Origin: Alphaproteobacteria bacterium | GTDB taxonomy: Bacteria; Pseudomonadota; Alphaproteobacteria; Micavibrionales; Micavibrionaceae | NCBI GenBank assembly: GCA_023301785.1 | Contig: JALZUF010000222.1 | Location: 1-5,125, forward strand | Length of the DNA stretch: 5,125 bases | Reading direction: 5' to 3' | In this document: positions 1 to 5,125 of the stretch, piece after piece | Layout of the letters: every line of letters starts with the position of its first letter | Numbering within the stretch: the stretch's first letter is position 1 | Position numbers and translations under genes: made by a program | The notes under the pieces: generated by a model | Databases searched by the model: none | What the model saw: only the letters and a program-made list of their open reading frames with translations | What the model was told of the DNA's origin: nothing

Positions 1-2624
1 TCTAATGCTTTATTGAGCTTTTCTTTTTTCTCGTTGTCTTGCGCGATGATCTCTTTCTTCTCGGCAATCACTTCATCAGGCGCATTCGCGGTGAAGTTTT
101 TATTATCGAGCTGCTTTGACATTTTTTCGATATTTTCATCAAGCTTTGAAATCTCTTTTCTCAAACGATCACGCTCTTGATCCAAATCGATCAGATCGGC
201 AATAGGCAACGCATAAGTCGCTTCACGGACGATTGTCTTGATCGATCCTTTTGGTGATTCTTTTACGTCTGTTTGAATGTCACTAAGGCGTGCCATTTGT
301 CTGATGACAACATCATACGCCTCAAGGTTTTGTTTTGTCTCATCACTCGCGCCTTCGACAAGCATTGAAATTTCGGCTTTGGCTGGCACGTGCATATCGG
401 CGCGTACTGAACGAATTTCACCAATAACATTTTGCATCCATTCAATTTTACCAACGGCATCATTGTAAGACAGTTTATCTGAATATTCTGGCCATGCTTG
501 CCCCATGAGCAATGTATCATCGTCACGTTTCGCGATAGACGCATACAGCTCTTCGGTAATATAAGGCATAAATGGATTGAGAAGGATCAAGATTTGATCT
601 AAAACCCAACCTGTTGTGCCGCGGATTTCAGCCTTCAGCGCGTCATCTTCACCCGCCAAAAGTGGCTTGGTGAATTCAAGATACCAATCACAAAAACTGC
701 CCCAAACAAATTGGTAGACTGTGTTTGCAGCATCGTTGAAACGATAGCCTTCAATCGCTTGCGCTAAATTCTTTTCGCATTCTTTTACTGACGAGATAAT
801 CCATTGGTTTACTTCGTTTTGAACAGCTTCAGGATTGAAATCTTTTTGCGGCAGGCATTCATTCATCTCGCAAAAGCGTGTTGCGTTCCAAAGCTTAGTC
901 GCGAAATTACGGTATCCTGCAACGCGGTCTTCGGACAGGCGAACATCACGTCCTTGCGCGGCCATGGCCGACAAACAAAAACGAAGCGCGTCTGCACCAT
1001 ATTGATCAATCAAATCCAAAGGATTAATAACATTCCCTTTTGATTTGGACATTTTTTGCCCTTTTGAATCACGAACAAGTGCATGGATATAGACATCTTT
1101 GAATGGCACTTCGTCCATCAAATATAAAGACATCATCATCATACGCGACACCCAGAATGTGATGATATCAAAACCAGTGATTAAAACATCACCAGCAAAA
1201 TATTTATCAAGCTCTGGCGTTTTATCGGGCCAGCCCAATGTTGAGAACGGCCATAGCGCAGAAGAAAACCATGTATCAAGGACATCATCATCGCGCGTTA
1301 ATGTAACGTCCGCGCCCGCTTCGGCTTGCGCTTCACTTTCCGTTTCGGCAACAAAGATATTTCCGTCTTCATCAAACCAAGCAGGGATTTGGTGACCCCA
1401 CCATAATTGACGCGACACACACCAAGGTTGTTGGTTATCAACCCAATTAAAGTACATATTTTCATACTGTTTTGGGTAAAAGGTTGTACGCCCATCGCGA
1501 ACAGCGGCGGCGGCTTCTTTTGCCAATGTTGGGCTGTCGACAAACCATTGGTCTGTTAAGAAAGGTTCAATCACAACGCCTGATCTGTCACCATAAGGGA
1601 CAGCGTGTTTTACGCTTTCGACTTCGACAATTTTTTCTTGCGCTTCAAGCTCTTCTAAAATTTTCTTACGGGCGGCAAAGCGTTCTAAGCCTTGATATTC
1701 TTCAGGCGTATTTTCGTTTAAGTGCGCACTTTCATCCAAGATATTAATGACTGGCAGATCATGACGTTTACCAACTTCGAAGTCATTAAAGTCATGGGCA
1801 GGTGTAATTTTCACCGCGCCGCTTCCATGTTCTGGATCGGCATAATCATCGGCCACGATAGGAATAAGACGTTCGCAAATTGGAACGCTCGCCATTTTTC
1901 CGATCAAGTCTTTGTAACGATCATCATCAGGATGAACCGCGATGGCCGTATCACCCAGCAATGTTTCAGGACGTGTCGTCGCAACCGTAATAGTGCGCGC
2001 TGTATCGCCTTCGATATCATATTTAATGTGCCATAGGTTGCCTTTCACATCTTTTTGTTCGACCTCAAGATCAGAAATAGATGTTTGAAATTTAGGGTCC
2101 CAATTGACTAGACGTTTATCACGGTAGATCAATTTGTCCTTGTACATTTTTACGAATGTTTTCACGACAGCTTTGGAGAGCCCCTCGTCCATTGTAAAAC
2201 GTGAGCGATCCCAATCAGGTGTACAGCCCAAGCGTTTTTGCTGATCGACGATTGTGCCGCCAGATTCTTCTTTCCATTCCCAAACTTTTTTGATGAATTC
2301 TTCGCGGCCTAAATCCCGACGATCAATATTCTTCTCACCAAGTTGACGTTCAACCACCATTTGTGTGGCGATGCCTGCGTGGTCTAAACCTGGTTGCCAC
2401 AAAGTGTCGCGGCCTTTCATGCGGTAATAACGAATGAGAACATCATGCAATGTGCAGTTCAACGCGTGCCCCATGTGCAAGCTACCCGTCACGTTGGGCG
2501 GTGGCATCATGATTGTGTAAGGTTTAGCATCACTTTCTGGATTACATTCAAAAAGCCCTGATTTCTCCCAGTTTTCATACTGTCGTGATTCAATTTCGCC
2601 TGGCTGAAAGTTTTTGTCCAGCAT
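1..2624 (-). CDS. valS: Valyl-tRNA synthetase (class I), C-terminal tip cut off by window edge
   Basis: Cytoplasmic enzyme that activates valine with ATP and charges tRNA-Val, editing misactivated threonine. I read 874 uninterrupted codons, without frameshift or internal stop, running off the left edge. The family is usually about 880-950 residues, so probably only a short tail is missing. Visible landmarks: PPPNVTGSLHMGH at 41-53 (the HIGH signature is HMGH 50-53); the CP1 editing domain with TTRPETLLGDTAIAVHPDD at 216-234 and HGSGAVKITPAHDFND at 266-281; WCVSRQLWWGHQIPAW at 401-416; KMSKS at 524-528; an anticodon-binding helical domain at about 600-750; and a charged coiled-coil arm from about 811 to the edge, typical of ValS and absent from IleRS and LeuRS. 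The start MLDKNFQPGEIE is the usual alphaproteobacterial N-terminus and has a good ribosome binding site. It follows popZ by 45 bp with no terminator-like hairpin between, so co-transcription is likely. Confidence 0.98.
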   Translation of the reverse strand, partial: MLDKNFQPGEIESRQYENWEKSGLFECNPESDAKPYTIMMPPPNVTGSLHMGHALNCTLHDVLIRYYRMKGRDTLWQPGLDHAGIATQMVVERQLGEKNIDRRDLGREEFIKKVWEWKEESGGTIVDQQKRLGCTPDWDRSRFTMDEGLSKAVVKTFVKMYKDKLIYRDKRLVNWDPKFQTSISDLEVEQKDVKGNLWHIKYDIEGDTARTITVATTRPETLLGDTAIAVHPDDDRYKDLIGKMASVPICERLIPIVADDYADPEHGSGAVKITPAHDFNDFEVGKRHDLPVINILDESAHLNENTPEEYQGLERFAARKKILEELEAQEKIVEVESVKHAVPYGDRSGVVIEPFLTDQWFVDSPTLAKEAAAAVRDGRTTFYPKQYENMYFNWVDNQQPWCVSRQLWWGHQIPAWFDEDGNIFVAETESEAQAEAGADVTLTRDDDVLDTWFSSALWPFSTLGWPDKTPELDKYFAGDVLITGFDIITFWVSRMMMMSLYLMDEVPFKDVYIHALVRDSKGQKMSKSKGNVINPLDLIDQYGADALRFCLSAMAAQGRDVRLSEDRVAGYRNFATKLWNATRFCEMNECLPQKDFNPEAVQNEVNQWIISSVKECEKNLAQAIEGYRFNDAANTVYQFVWGSFCDWYLEFTKPLLAGEDDALKAEIRGTTGWVLDQILILLNPFMPYITEELYASIAKRDDDTLLMGQAWPEYSDKLSYNDAVGKIEWMQNVIGEIRSVRADMHVPAKAEISMLVEGASDETKQNLEAYDVVIRQMARLSDIQTDVKESPKGSIKTIVREATYALPIADLIDLDQERDRLRKEISKLDENIEKMSKQLDNKNFTANAPDEVIAEKKEIIAQDNEKKEKLNKAL

Positions 2625-2631
2625 CGTGATA

Positions 2632-2635
2632 CCTC
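2632..2635 (-). promoter_or_regulatory. Ribosome binding site of valS
   Basis: On the minus strand, GAGG lies 7 nt before the valS ATG at 2624-2622. It supports this start over the nearby ATG at 2637-2635, which is out of frame with valS. It is the clearest Shine-Dalgarno sequence in the window. popZ and tolC have weak ones. Confidence 0.8.
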
Positions 2636-2669
2636 ATATTTGTCGTTATTGTTTTAACCTGATACGGTT

Positions 2670-3224
2670 TTAATCATCAAAGGCGCGTCTGGCAAGCTTT
2701 TCAAGCTCTTTTTGGACAATACGTTCTACCATTGGCGGTAAATTATCATCCATCCATTCACGTAGCATTGGATTAAGCATTTCGCGCACGATGTCTTCCA
2801 AGGTAATACCATCGTAAGACCGCGGGCGATTAATGGGCATTTTGTTGGCTAATTTGGATATAGCATCCATAGCAACGGCTTGCGTTCCAGATGACATGAT
2901 GTCTGAAGGTATTGATGGTTCAGGCTCAGTGTATACTGGCTCCTCTTCCATTTCAGGCTCAGATTCGAATACTGGTTCTGGTTCTTCTTCTGGCTCTTCA
3001 ATATCGTTGAATTCGATTTCAGGCTCAGGCTCTTCTTCTGGCTCTGGTGTGTCATCGACCAAATCATCTTCAGTCAGCTCAAGAACATCATCAGTACCGT
3101 CACGGACAGGGTTATCTAACCCCTCTTCCGCAGGTGTTTCTTCATCATCATCAGAAATGATCTGCCTTATAGAAGCCAGTATTTCCTCGATGGAAGGTTC
3201 TTGATCAGATGAATTGTCAGACAT
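2670..3224 (-). CDS. popZ: PopZ-like polar organising protein (DUF2497)
   Basis: 184 residues; Caulobacter PopZ is of similar size (about 177). The family self-assembles into a ribosome-excluding matrix at the cell pole, binds ParB-parS and so tethers the chromosome origin, and recruits cell-cycle regulators. Three parts are visible. An N-terminal partner-binding helix spans about 9-29 (EPSIEEILASIRQIISDDD, nearly the family signature). A disordered, very acidic proline/glutamate linker spans about 30-105, built of PEPEEEPEPE-type blocks. A C-terminal oligomerisation region spans about 138-182 (TLEDIVREMLNPMLREWMDDNLPPMVERIVQKELEKLARR). Both ends match the family, so the assignment is firm; polar localisation in this organism is inferred. 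The ATG has only a weak Shine-Dalgarno (GTGG, 7 nt upstream). The gene sits between tolC and valS, an order I recognise from other Alphaproteobacteria. It has a separate upstream regulatory region and probably heads a popZ-valS transcript. Confidence 0.94.
   Translation of the reverse strand: MSDNSSDQEPSIEEILASIRQIISDDDEETPAEEGLDNPVRDGTDDVLELTEDDLVDDTPEPEEEPEPEIEFNDIEEPEEEPEPVFESEPEMEEEPVYTEPEPSIPSDIMSSGTQAVAMDAISKLANKMPINRPRSYDGITLEDIVREMLNPMLREWMDDNLPPMVERIVQKELEKLARRAFDD
2920..3048 (-). repeat. Short in-frame repeats encoding the acidic PopZ linker
   Basis: Inside popZ, GGTTCTTCTTCTGGCTCT (plus-strand reading, 2980-2997) recurs with one mismatch at 3028-3045, offset by 48 bp or exactly 16 codons. 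TTTCAGGCTCAG occurs at 2951-2962 and 3017-3028, and its core TCAGGCTCA also at 2920-2928. On the coding strand these give repeated EPEEEPEP-type blocks. The pattern fits linker growth or shrinkage by in-frame duplication. Convergent use of Glu and Pro codons could also produce some of the similarity. Confidence 0.7.
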
Positions 3225-3239
3225 GTTTGGACCACAAGA

Positions 3240-3244
3240 GAATC
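3240..3244. promoter_or_regulatory. GANTC site (possible CcrM methylation site) in popZ leader
   Basis: GAATC is a GANTC site, the target of the cell-cycle DNA methyltransferase CcrM of most Alphaproteobacteria. It lies 15 bp upstream of the popZ start codon, downstream of the proposed promoter. A single 5-bp match is weak evidence for function. Confidence 0.3.
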
Positions 3245-3251
3245 AATTAAA

Positions 3252-3262
3252 TTGTTCAACAA
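3252..3262. repeat. 11-bp palindrome in popZ leader
   Basis: TTGTTCAACAA has perfect 5-bp arms around a central C. A second 11-bp palindrome, CAATTAAATTG (3244-3254), overlaps it. They lie between the G6/C6 inverted repeat and the popZ start, where a repressor operator or small RNA hairpins could sit. They are short and AT-rich, so chance is a real possibility. Confidence 0.4.
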
Positions 3263-3263
3263 G

Positions 3264-3326
3264 TTTGGGGGGTAAAAGTGTTTTTGTCAAAGCGTGACAA
3301 TAGAAAAATTTATTTTACCCCCCTAA
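3264..3326. repeat. Nested inverted repeat with G6/C6 arms upstream of popZ
   Basis: Outer arms GGGGGGTAAAA (3267-3277) and TTTTACCCCCC (3313-3323) are perfect 11-bp complements. They extend by two more pairs after one mismatch (3264-3265 with 3325-3326). Inside the 35-nt loop is a second perfect pair, TTGTCA (3284-3289) and TGACAA (3295-3300), around AAGCG. If transcription starts just after the TATAAT at 3327-3332, the transcript would begin within the G run, so this would form a structure at the 5' end of the popZ mRNA. Neither strand has a U-tract right after the outer stem, so it is not a canonical intrinsic terminator, although it could still help end the tolC transcript. Confidence 0.75.
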
Positions 3327-3332
3327 ATTATA
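3327..3332 (-). promoter_or_regulatory. Probable -10 element of the popZ-valS promoter
   Basis: The minus strand reads TATAAT, a perfect sigma-70-type -10 box, about 100 bp before the popZ ATG. There is no good -35: at 17 bp spacing the hexamer is ACATAG, with no match to TTGACA, and at 18 bp it is TACATA, with 3 of 6. The spacer is occupied by a consensus DnaA box. A TTGACA also occurs at 3285-3290 on the same strand, but with only a poor -10 (CAAACT) 17 bp on. A regulated promoter at TATAAT is my preferred reading; the start site is unproven. Confidence 0.5.
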
Positions 3333-3337
3333 CTCAA

Positions 3338-3415
3338 ACTGTGGATAACCTATGTATAAAACGCTTATAACCCACTGTATAACTTATGTATTTCTTGTGT
3401 ATTTTGTGGGGATTA
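3338..3415 (-). repeat. Degenerate 11-bp tandem array of DnaA-box-like 9-mers
   Basis: Read on the minus strand, units start at 3415, 3404, 3393, 3382, 3370, 3359 and 3348. Spacings are 11, 11, 11, 12, 11 and 11 bp. The 9-mers are TAATCCCCA, AAATACACA, AAATACATA, TTATACAGT, TTATAAGCG, TTATACATA and TTATCCACA. Against TTATNCACA they match at 7, 7, 6, 7, 6, 8 and 9 of 9 positions, counting N as a match. All face the same way. A larger similarity shows within the array: minus strand 3357-3338 resembles 3391-3374, differing by one substitution and a 2-nt gap. The first unit overlaps the tolC stop codon. Periodicity is directly visible; DnaA binding is inferred. Confidence 0.55.
3340..3348 (-). 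promoter_or_regulatory. Consensus DnaA box
   Basis: The minus strand reads TTATCCACA, a full match to the classic 9-mer bound by the replication initiator DnaA. It lies 7 bp upstream of the TATAAT, inside what would be the -35/-10 spacer, so bound DnaA would be expected to affect RNA polymerase directly. It is the strongest member of the phased 9-mer series that extends upstream to the tolC stop codon. Confidence 0.7.
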
Positions 3416-4783
3416 TTGAGGATTAATCTCTGAAAAGCCTAAATTTTGCGGCACAAGTAGCCCTAATGTAAGCGCCAAAGCGTATTGCGCGACGATTTCA
3501 CGCTGGCGTGATTCCACAAGAGCAACCTCTGCCGTCAGCAATTCTTGATTGGCATTTAATGAATCAAGCGTGGTGCGCTCACCGAACTCTGTCTCATATT
3601 GTACGCCTTCTAATGCGATTTTGGCGGCTTCTATTTGTGATCTACGCGCCAACGTTGTTGCTTTGGCGGCTTGCCAACTTGACCAATTTTGAATTGTTGC
3701 CTCACGCGCGGCATTTCTGGTGACTTTAAATTGTTGACGCGCGGCTAATTGTGTCTTCGTGGCTTGCGATATGCGGGATTGCGTTGCGCCGCCTGTGTAA
3801 AGCGGTACAGAGGCACTCAAACCGATTGAGGCCTGCCTTTGCTCCTCAATAAAATCGCTTTGGTCATAGGTTTTATTTAAGCGACCAATGGCGCTGACTT
3901 GTGGGAGGCGTTCGCCTTTGACCGCGCTCACCTGCGCGGCAGCGGCTTGCTGCGCGAAATAGGCTTGTAATAGATCACGGTTATTGGTTTGAGATAACTC
4001 AATCGCGGCATCCAATGTCTTCGGCATATCAAATGTGAGTATAGGATAGTCCATATTGGATGGCGGCGGCGCACCGACGATGGCTCGAAAGTTGGCAATG
4101 GCACTTTTTACATCGGCTTGCGCCAAAATATAATTTGCATTGGCATCGGCCAAACGCGCTTCGGATTGACTGACATCTGTACGGGTCAGCTCACCAACAT
4201 CAAATCGAGCTTGTGCTTGTTCCAATTCACGGCGCACTAAACTCAGATTATTATCTCTTAGCTTCACAATGGCTTGATTTTGATGCAGGGTCATATACGC
4301 CTGAACAGCAGAGAATAAAGTGCTTTGTTCTAAATGACTTAAAACAAACTCTTGAGATTTAACATTGTATTGCGCTTGTGCAATTTCGGCGCTTAACGTG
4401 CCACCTTTATATATGGATTGGTTCAAATTTAGGCTGGCCGACTTGGCGGCATTTCCACCATCACTTGAAAAAAAATTATCTCCTTGTGTTTCTGTATCAG
4501 TATATGTGATATCAGCATCCGCAGAAATTTGAGGTAACAGCCCACTTTTAGCTTGCGGTATTTGCTCTTTTGCCGCCAAAAAATTATTACGCGCAGACTG
4601 AATTGATGGGTTATTAGAGTATGTTAGAGACAAAGCTTCAGACAGAGGGTTACTAATGGTAACGGGGATTTCTTCAAATTCAATAACATCGTGAGCTATT
4701 ACAGGATCACCGCCTATCTCTTGCGCCAATACACCTTGTGGTAATGCTGTAGAAATCAGTAGTAAAGTTATGATATATTTCAT
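3413..4783 (-). CDS. tolC: TolC-family outer-membrane efflux/secretion channel protein
   Basis: 456 residues, a normal length for the family. It would trimerise into an outer-membrane barrel with a long periplasmic alpha-helical tunnel, serving as the exit duct for type I secretion or tripartite efflux pumps. A Sec signal peptide is evident at 1-20 (MK, then a hydrophobic core, cleavage likely after VLA before QE). Two structural repeats follow, about 44-240 and 254-445. NQSIYKGGTLSAEIAQAQ (121-138) is mirrored by SVPLYTGGATQSRISQAT (325-342), the strand-to-helix segments with the family's Y-GG motif. FDVGELTRTDVSQSEARLADA (194-214) is mirrored by TEFGERTTLDSLNANQELLTAE (398-419). No ABC transporter or membrane-fusion gene is in view, so the substrate is unknown; the gene may serve several pumps. 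The start codon overlaps the upstream stop by one base with no strong Shine-Dalgarno, suggesting translational coupling. Confidence 0.95.
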   Translation of the reverse strand: MKYIITLLLISTALPQGVLAQEIGGDPVIAHDVIEFEEIPVTISNPLSEALSLTYSNNPSIQSARNNFLAAKEQIPQAKSGLLPQISADADITYTDTETQGDNFFSSDGGNAAKSASLNLNQSIYKGGTLSAEIAQAQYNVKSQEFVLSHLEQSTLFSAVQAYMTLHQNQAIVKLRDNNLSLVRRELEQAQARFDVGELTRTDVSQSEARLADANANYILAQADVKSAIANFRAIVGAPPPSNMDYPILTFDMPKTLDAAIELSQTNNRDLLQAYFAQQAAAAQVSAVKGERLPQVSAIGRLNKTYDQSDFIEEQRQASIGLSASVPLYTGGATQSRISQATKTQLAARQQFKVTRNAAREATIQNWSSWQAAKATTLARRSQIEAAKIALEGVQYETEFGERTTLDSLNANQELLTAEVALVESRQREIVAQYALALTLGLLVPQNLGFSEINPQ

Positions 4784-4785
4784 TA
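4781..4785 (-). other. TAATG stop/start overlap coupling pcm-like gene to tolC
   Basis: The minus strand reads TAATG: the TAA of the upstream gene (4785-4783) shares its last A with the tolC ATG (4783-4781). The preceding bases are AT-rich, without a clear Shine-Dalgarno. Reinitiation by ribosomes finishing the upstream gene is the likely mode of tolC translation, and the two genes should share a transcript. Confidence 0.85.
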
Positions 4786-5125
4786 AAATATGAATTCTTT
4801 ATCTGGTTCAAACCCAACAAGATAGGGCGTACCTGCATCAAAAAGAACCGTCTCTGGGAAGGCATCTTCTTTGATACGTTGAATAAGTGTTACTTTCGCC
4901 ATTGATTGACCAGCCTTCTTAACGGGAACAATCAATTTACCGCCAATATTAAGTTGTCTTTTGATCGCATCAGGCACTTCGGCAACGGCGCCGTTAATAA
5001 TGATGTGGTCATAAGGTGCATTGTTTGGCGCGCCCTCTATCTGTGGGCCAATAACAGCCACAACATTACAGTATGACATCTGATCCCAACTGGCTTGGGC
5101 TTGATCGATAAGTTCACGCTCTTCT
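4783..5125 (-). CDS. Protein-L-isoaspartate O-methyltransferase-like protein, C-terminal part
   Basis: 113 codons to the stop are in the window. The frame stays open to the right edge, so the ATG at 5079-5077 is internal and the real start lies outside; the family is usually about 210-230 residues. Members use S-adenosylmethionine to methylate isoaspartyl residues in damaged proteins. Visible are the late strands of a Rossmann-type methyltransferase: NVVAVIGPQIEG, then PYDHIIINGAVAEVPDAIKRQL (post-SAM strand and helix), then IGGKLIVPV. The C-terminus (LFDAGTPYLVGFEPDKEFIF) matches the divergent group found beside tolC in Alphaproteobacteria rather than the E. coli Pcm end. The SAM-binding glycine motif lies outside the window and could not be checked. 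I therefore leave the symbol blank, and true isoaspartyl repair activity is uncertain. It is upstream of, and overlaps, tolC. Confidence 0.85.
   Translation of the reverse strand, partial: EERELIDQAQASWDQMSYCNVVAVIGPQIEGAPNNAPYDHIIINGAVAEVPDAIKRQLNIGGKLIVPVKKAGQSMAKVTLIQRIKEDAFPETVLFDAGTPYLVGFEPDKEFIF

Noticed and set aside
263..2036. Several open frames of 80-105 codons on both strands within valS
   Set aside because: The valS frame is continuous through the whole region with all its family motifs; the others are overlapping-frame shadows with no recognisable domain.
2833..3204. Plus-strand open frame of 123 codons, rich in Ser-Gly
   Set aside because: It lies wholly antisense to popZ. Its Ser-Gly runs are simply the reverse complement of the Glu/Pro linker codons, and PopZ matches its family at both ends.
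3247..3257. CtrA site (TTAA-N7-TTAA) upstream of popZ
   Set aside because: The first TTAA (3247-3250) is present, but the second half-site at the right spacing is AACA, so the motif is not supported.
3264..3326. Intrinsic terminator for tolC
   Set aside because: The stem is good, but the bases after it on the minus strand are AAACTTG rather than a T-run, and the loop is long. It is kept as an inverted repeat only.
3338..3415. Chromosome origin, CRISPR array or plasmid-type iterons
   Set aside because: Units of 11 bp without spacers are not CRISPR. No replication initiator, parAB, hemE or gidA gene is in view, and one DnaA-box series is not enough to call an origin; GC skew over a larger region would be needed.
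3508..3723. Plus-strand open frame of 71 codons inside tolC
   Set aside because: It is antisense to a conserved part of TolC and has no recognisable family features.
4783..5079. Starting the methyltransferase gene at the ATG at 5079
   Set aside because: The frame continues upstream to the window edge with family-like sequence (EERELIDQAQASWDQ), so this Met is internal.

Overview
The window reads as a chromosomal segment of a low-to-moderate GC alphaproteobacterium. The evidence is a PopZ/DUF2497 polar-organiser gene, a family I know only from Alphaproteobacteria, and the order pcm-like methyltransferase, tolC-like gene, popZ, valS, which recurs in that class. I cannot name the genus. All four genes lie on the minus strand, so transcription runs from right to left. 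No mobile element, CRISPR array, tRNA or rRNA was seen, and the plus strand carries no convincing gene.

Layout in transcription order: (1) the C-terminal part of a divergent protein-L-isoaspartate O-methyltransferase-like protein (4783 to the right edge, 5' end missing); (2) a complete TolC-family outer-membrane efflux/secretion protein (3413-4783), whose start codon overlaps the stop of the previous gene in a TAATG junction; (3) a 188-bp non-coding gap (3225-3412) rich in signals; (4) a complete popZ (2670-3224); (5) valyl-tRNA synthetase valS (2624 to the left edge), 45 bp after popZ with a good ribosome binding site, lacking only its last residues.

The genes look like two transcription units. 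pcm-like and tolC are translationally coupled. popZ and valS form a second pair with its own likely promoter (a perfect TATAAT on the minus strand at 3327-3332). ValS charges tRNA-Val, PopZ organises the cell pole and anchors the chromosome origin region, and TolC provides an outer-membrane exit duct. No single pathway links them.

The protein-coding content is ordinary. The interesting part is the tolC-popZ gap. Just upstream of the TATAAT, the minus strand holds a perfect DnaA box (TTATCCACA) that is the last of about seven related 9-mers repeating every 11 bp (once 12 bp), all in one orientation. This 9-mer plus 2-bp geometry resembles arrayed low-affinity DnaA sites in the E. coli origin. 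Downstream is a nested inverted repeat built on G6/C6 arms, which would lie at the 5' end of the popZ transcript. I infer, without proof, that popZ-valS is under DnaA or replication-linked control.
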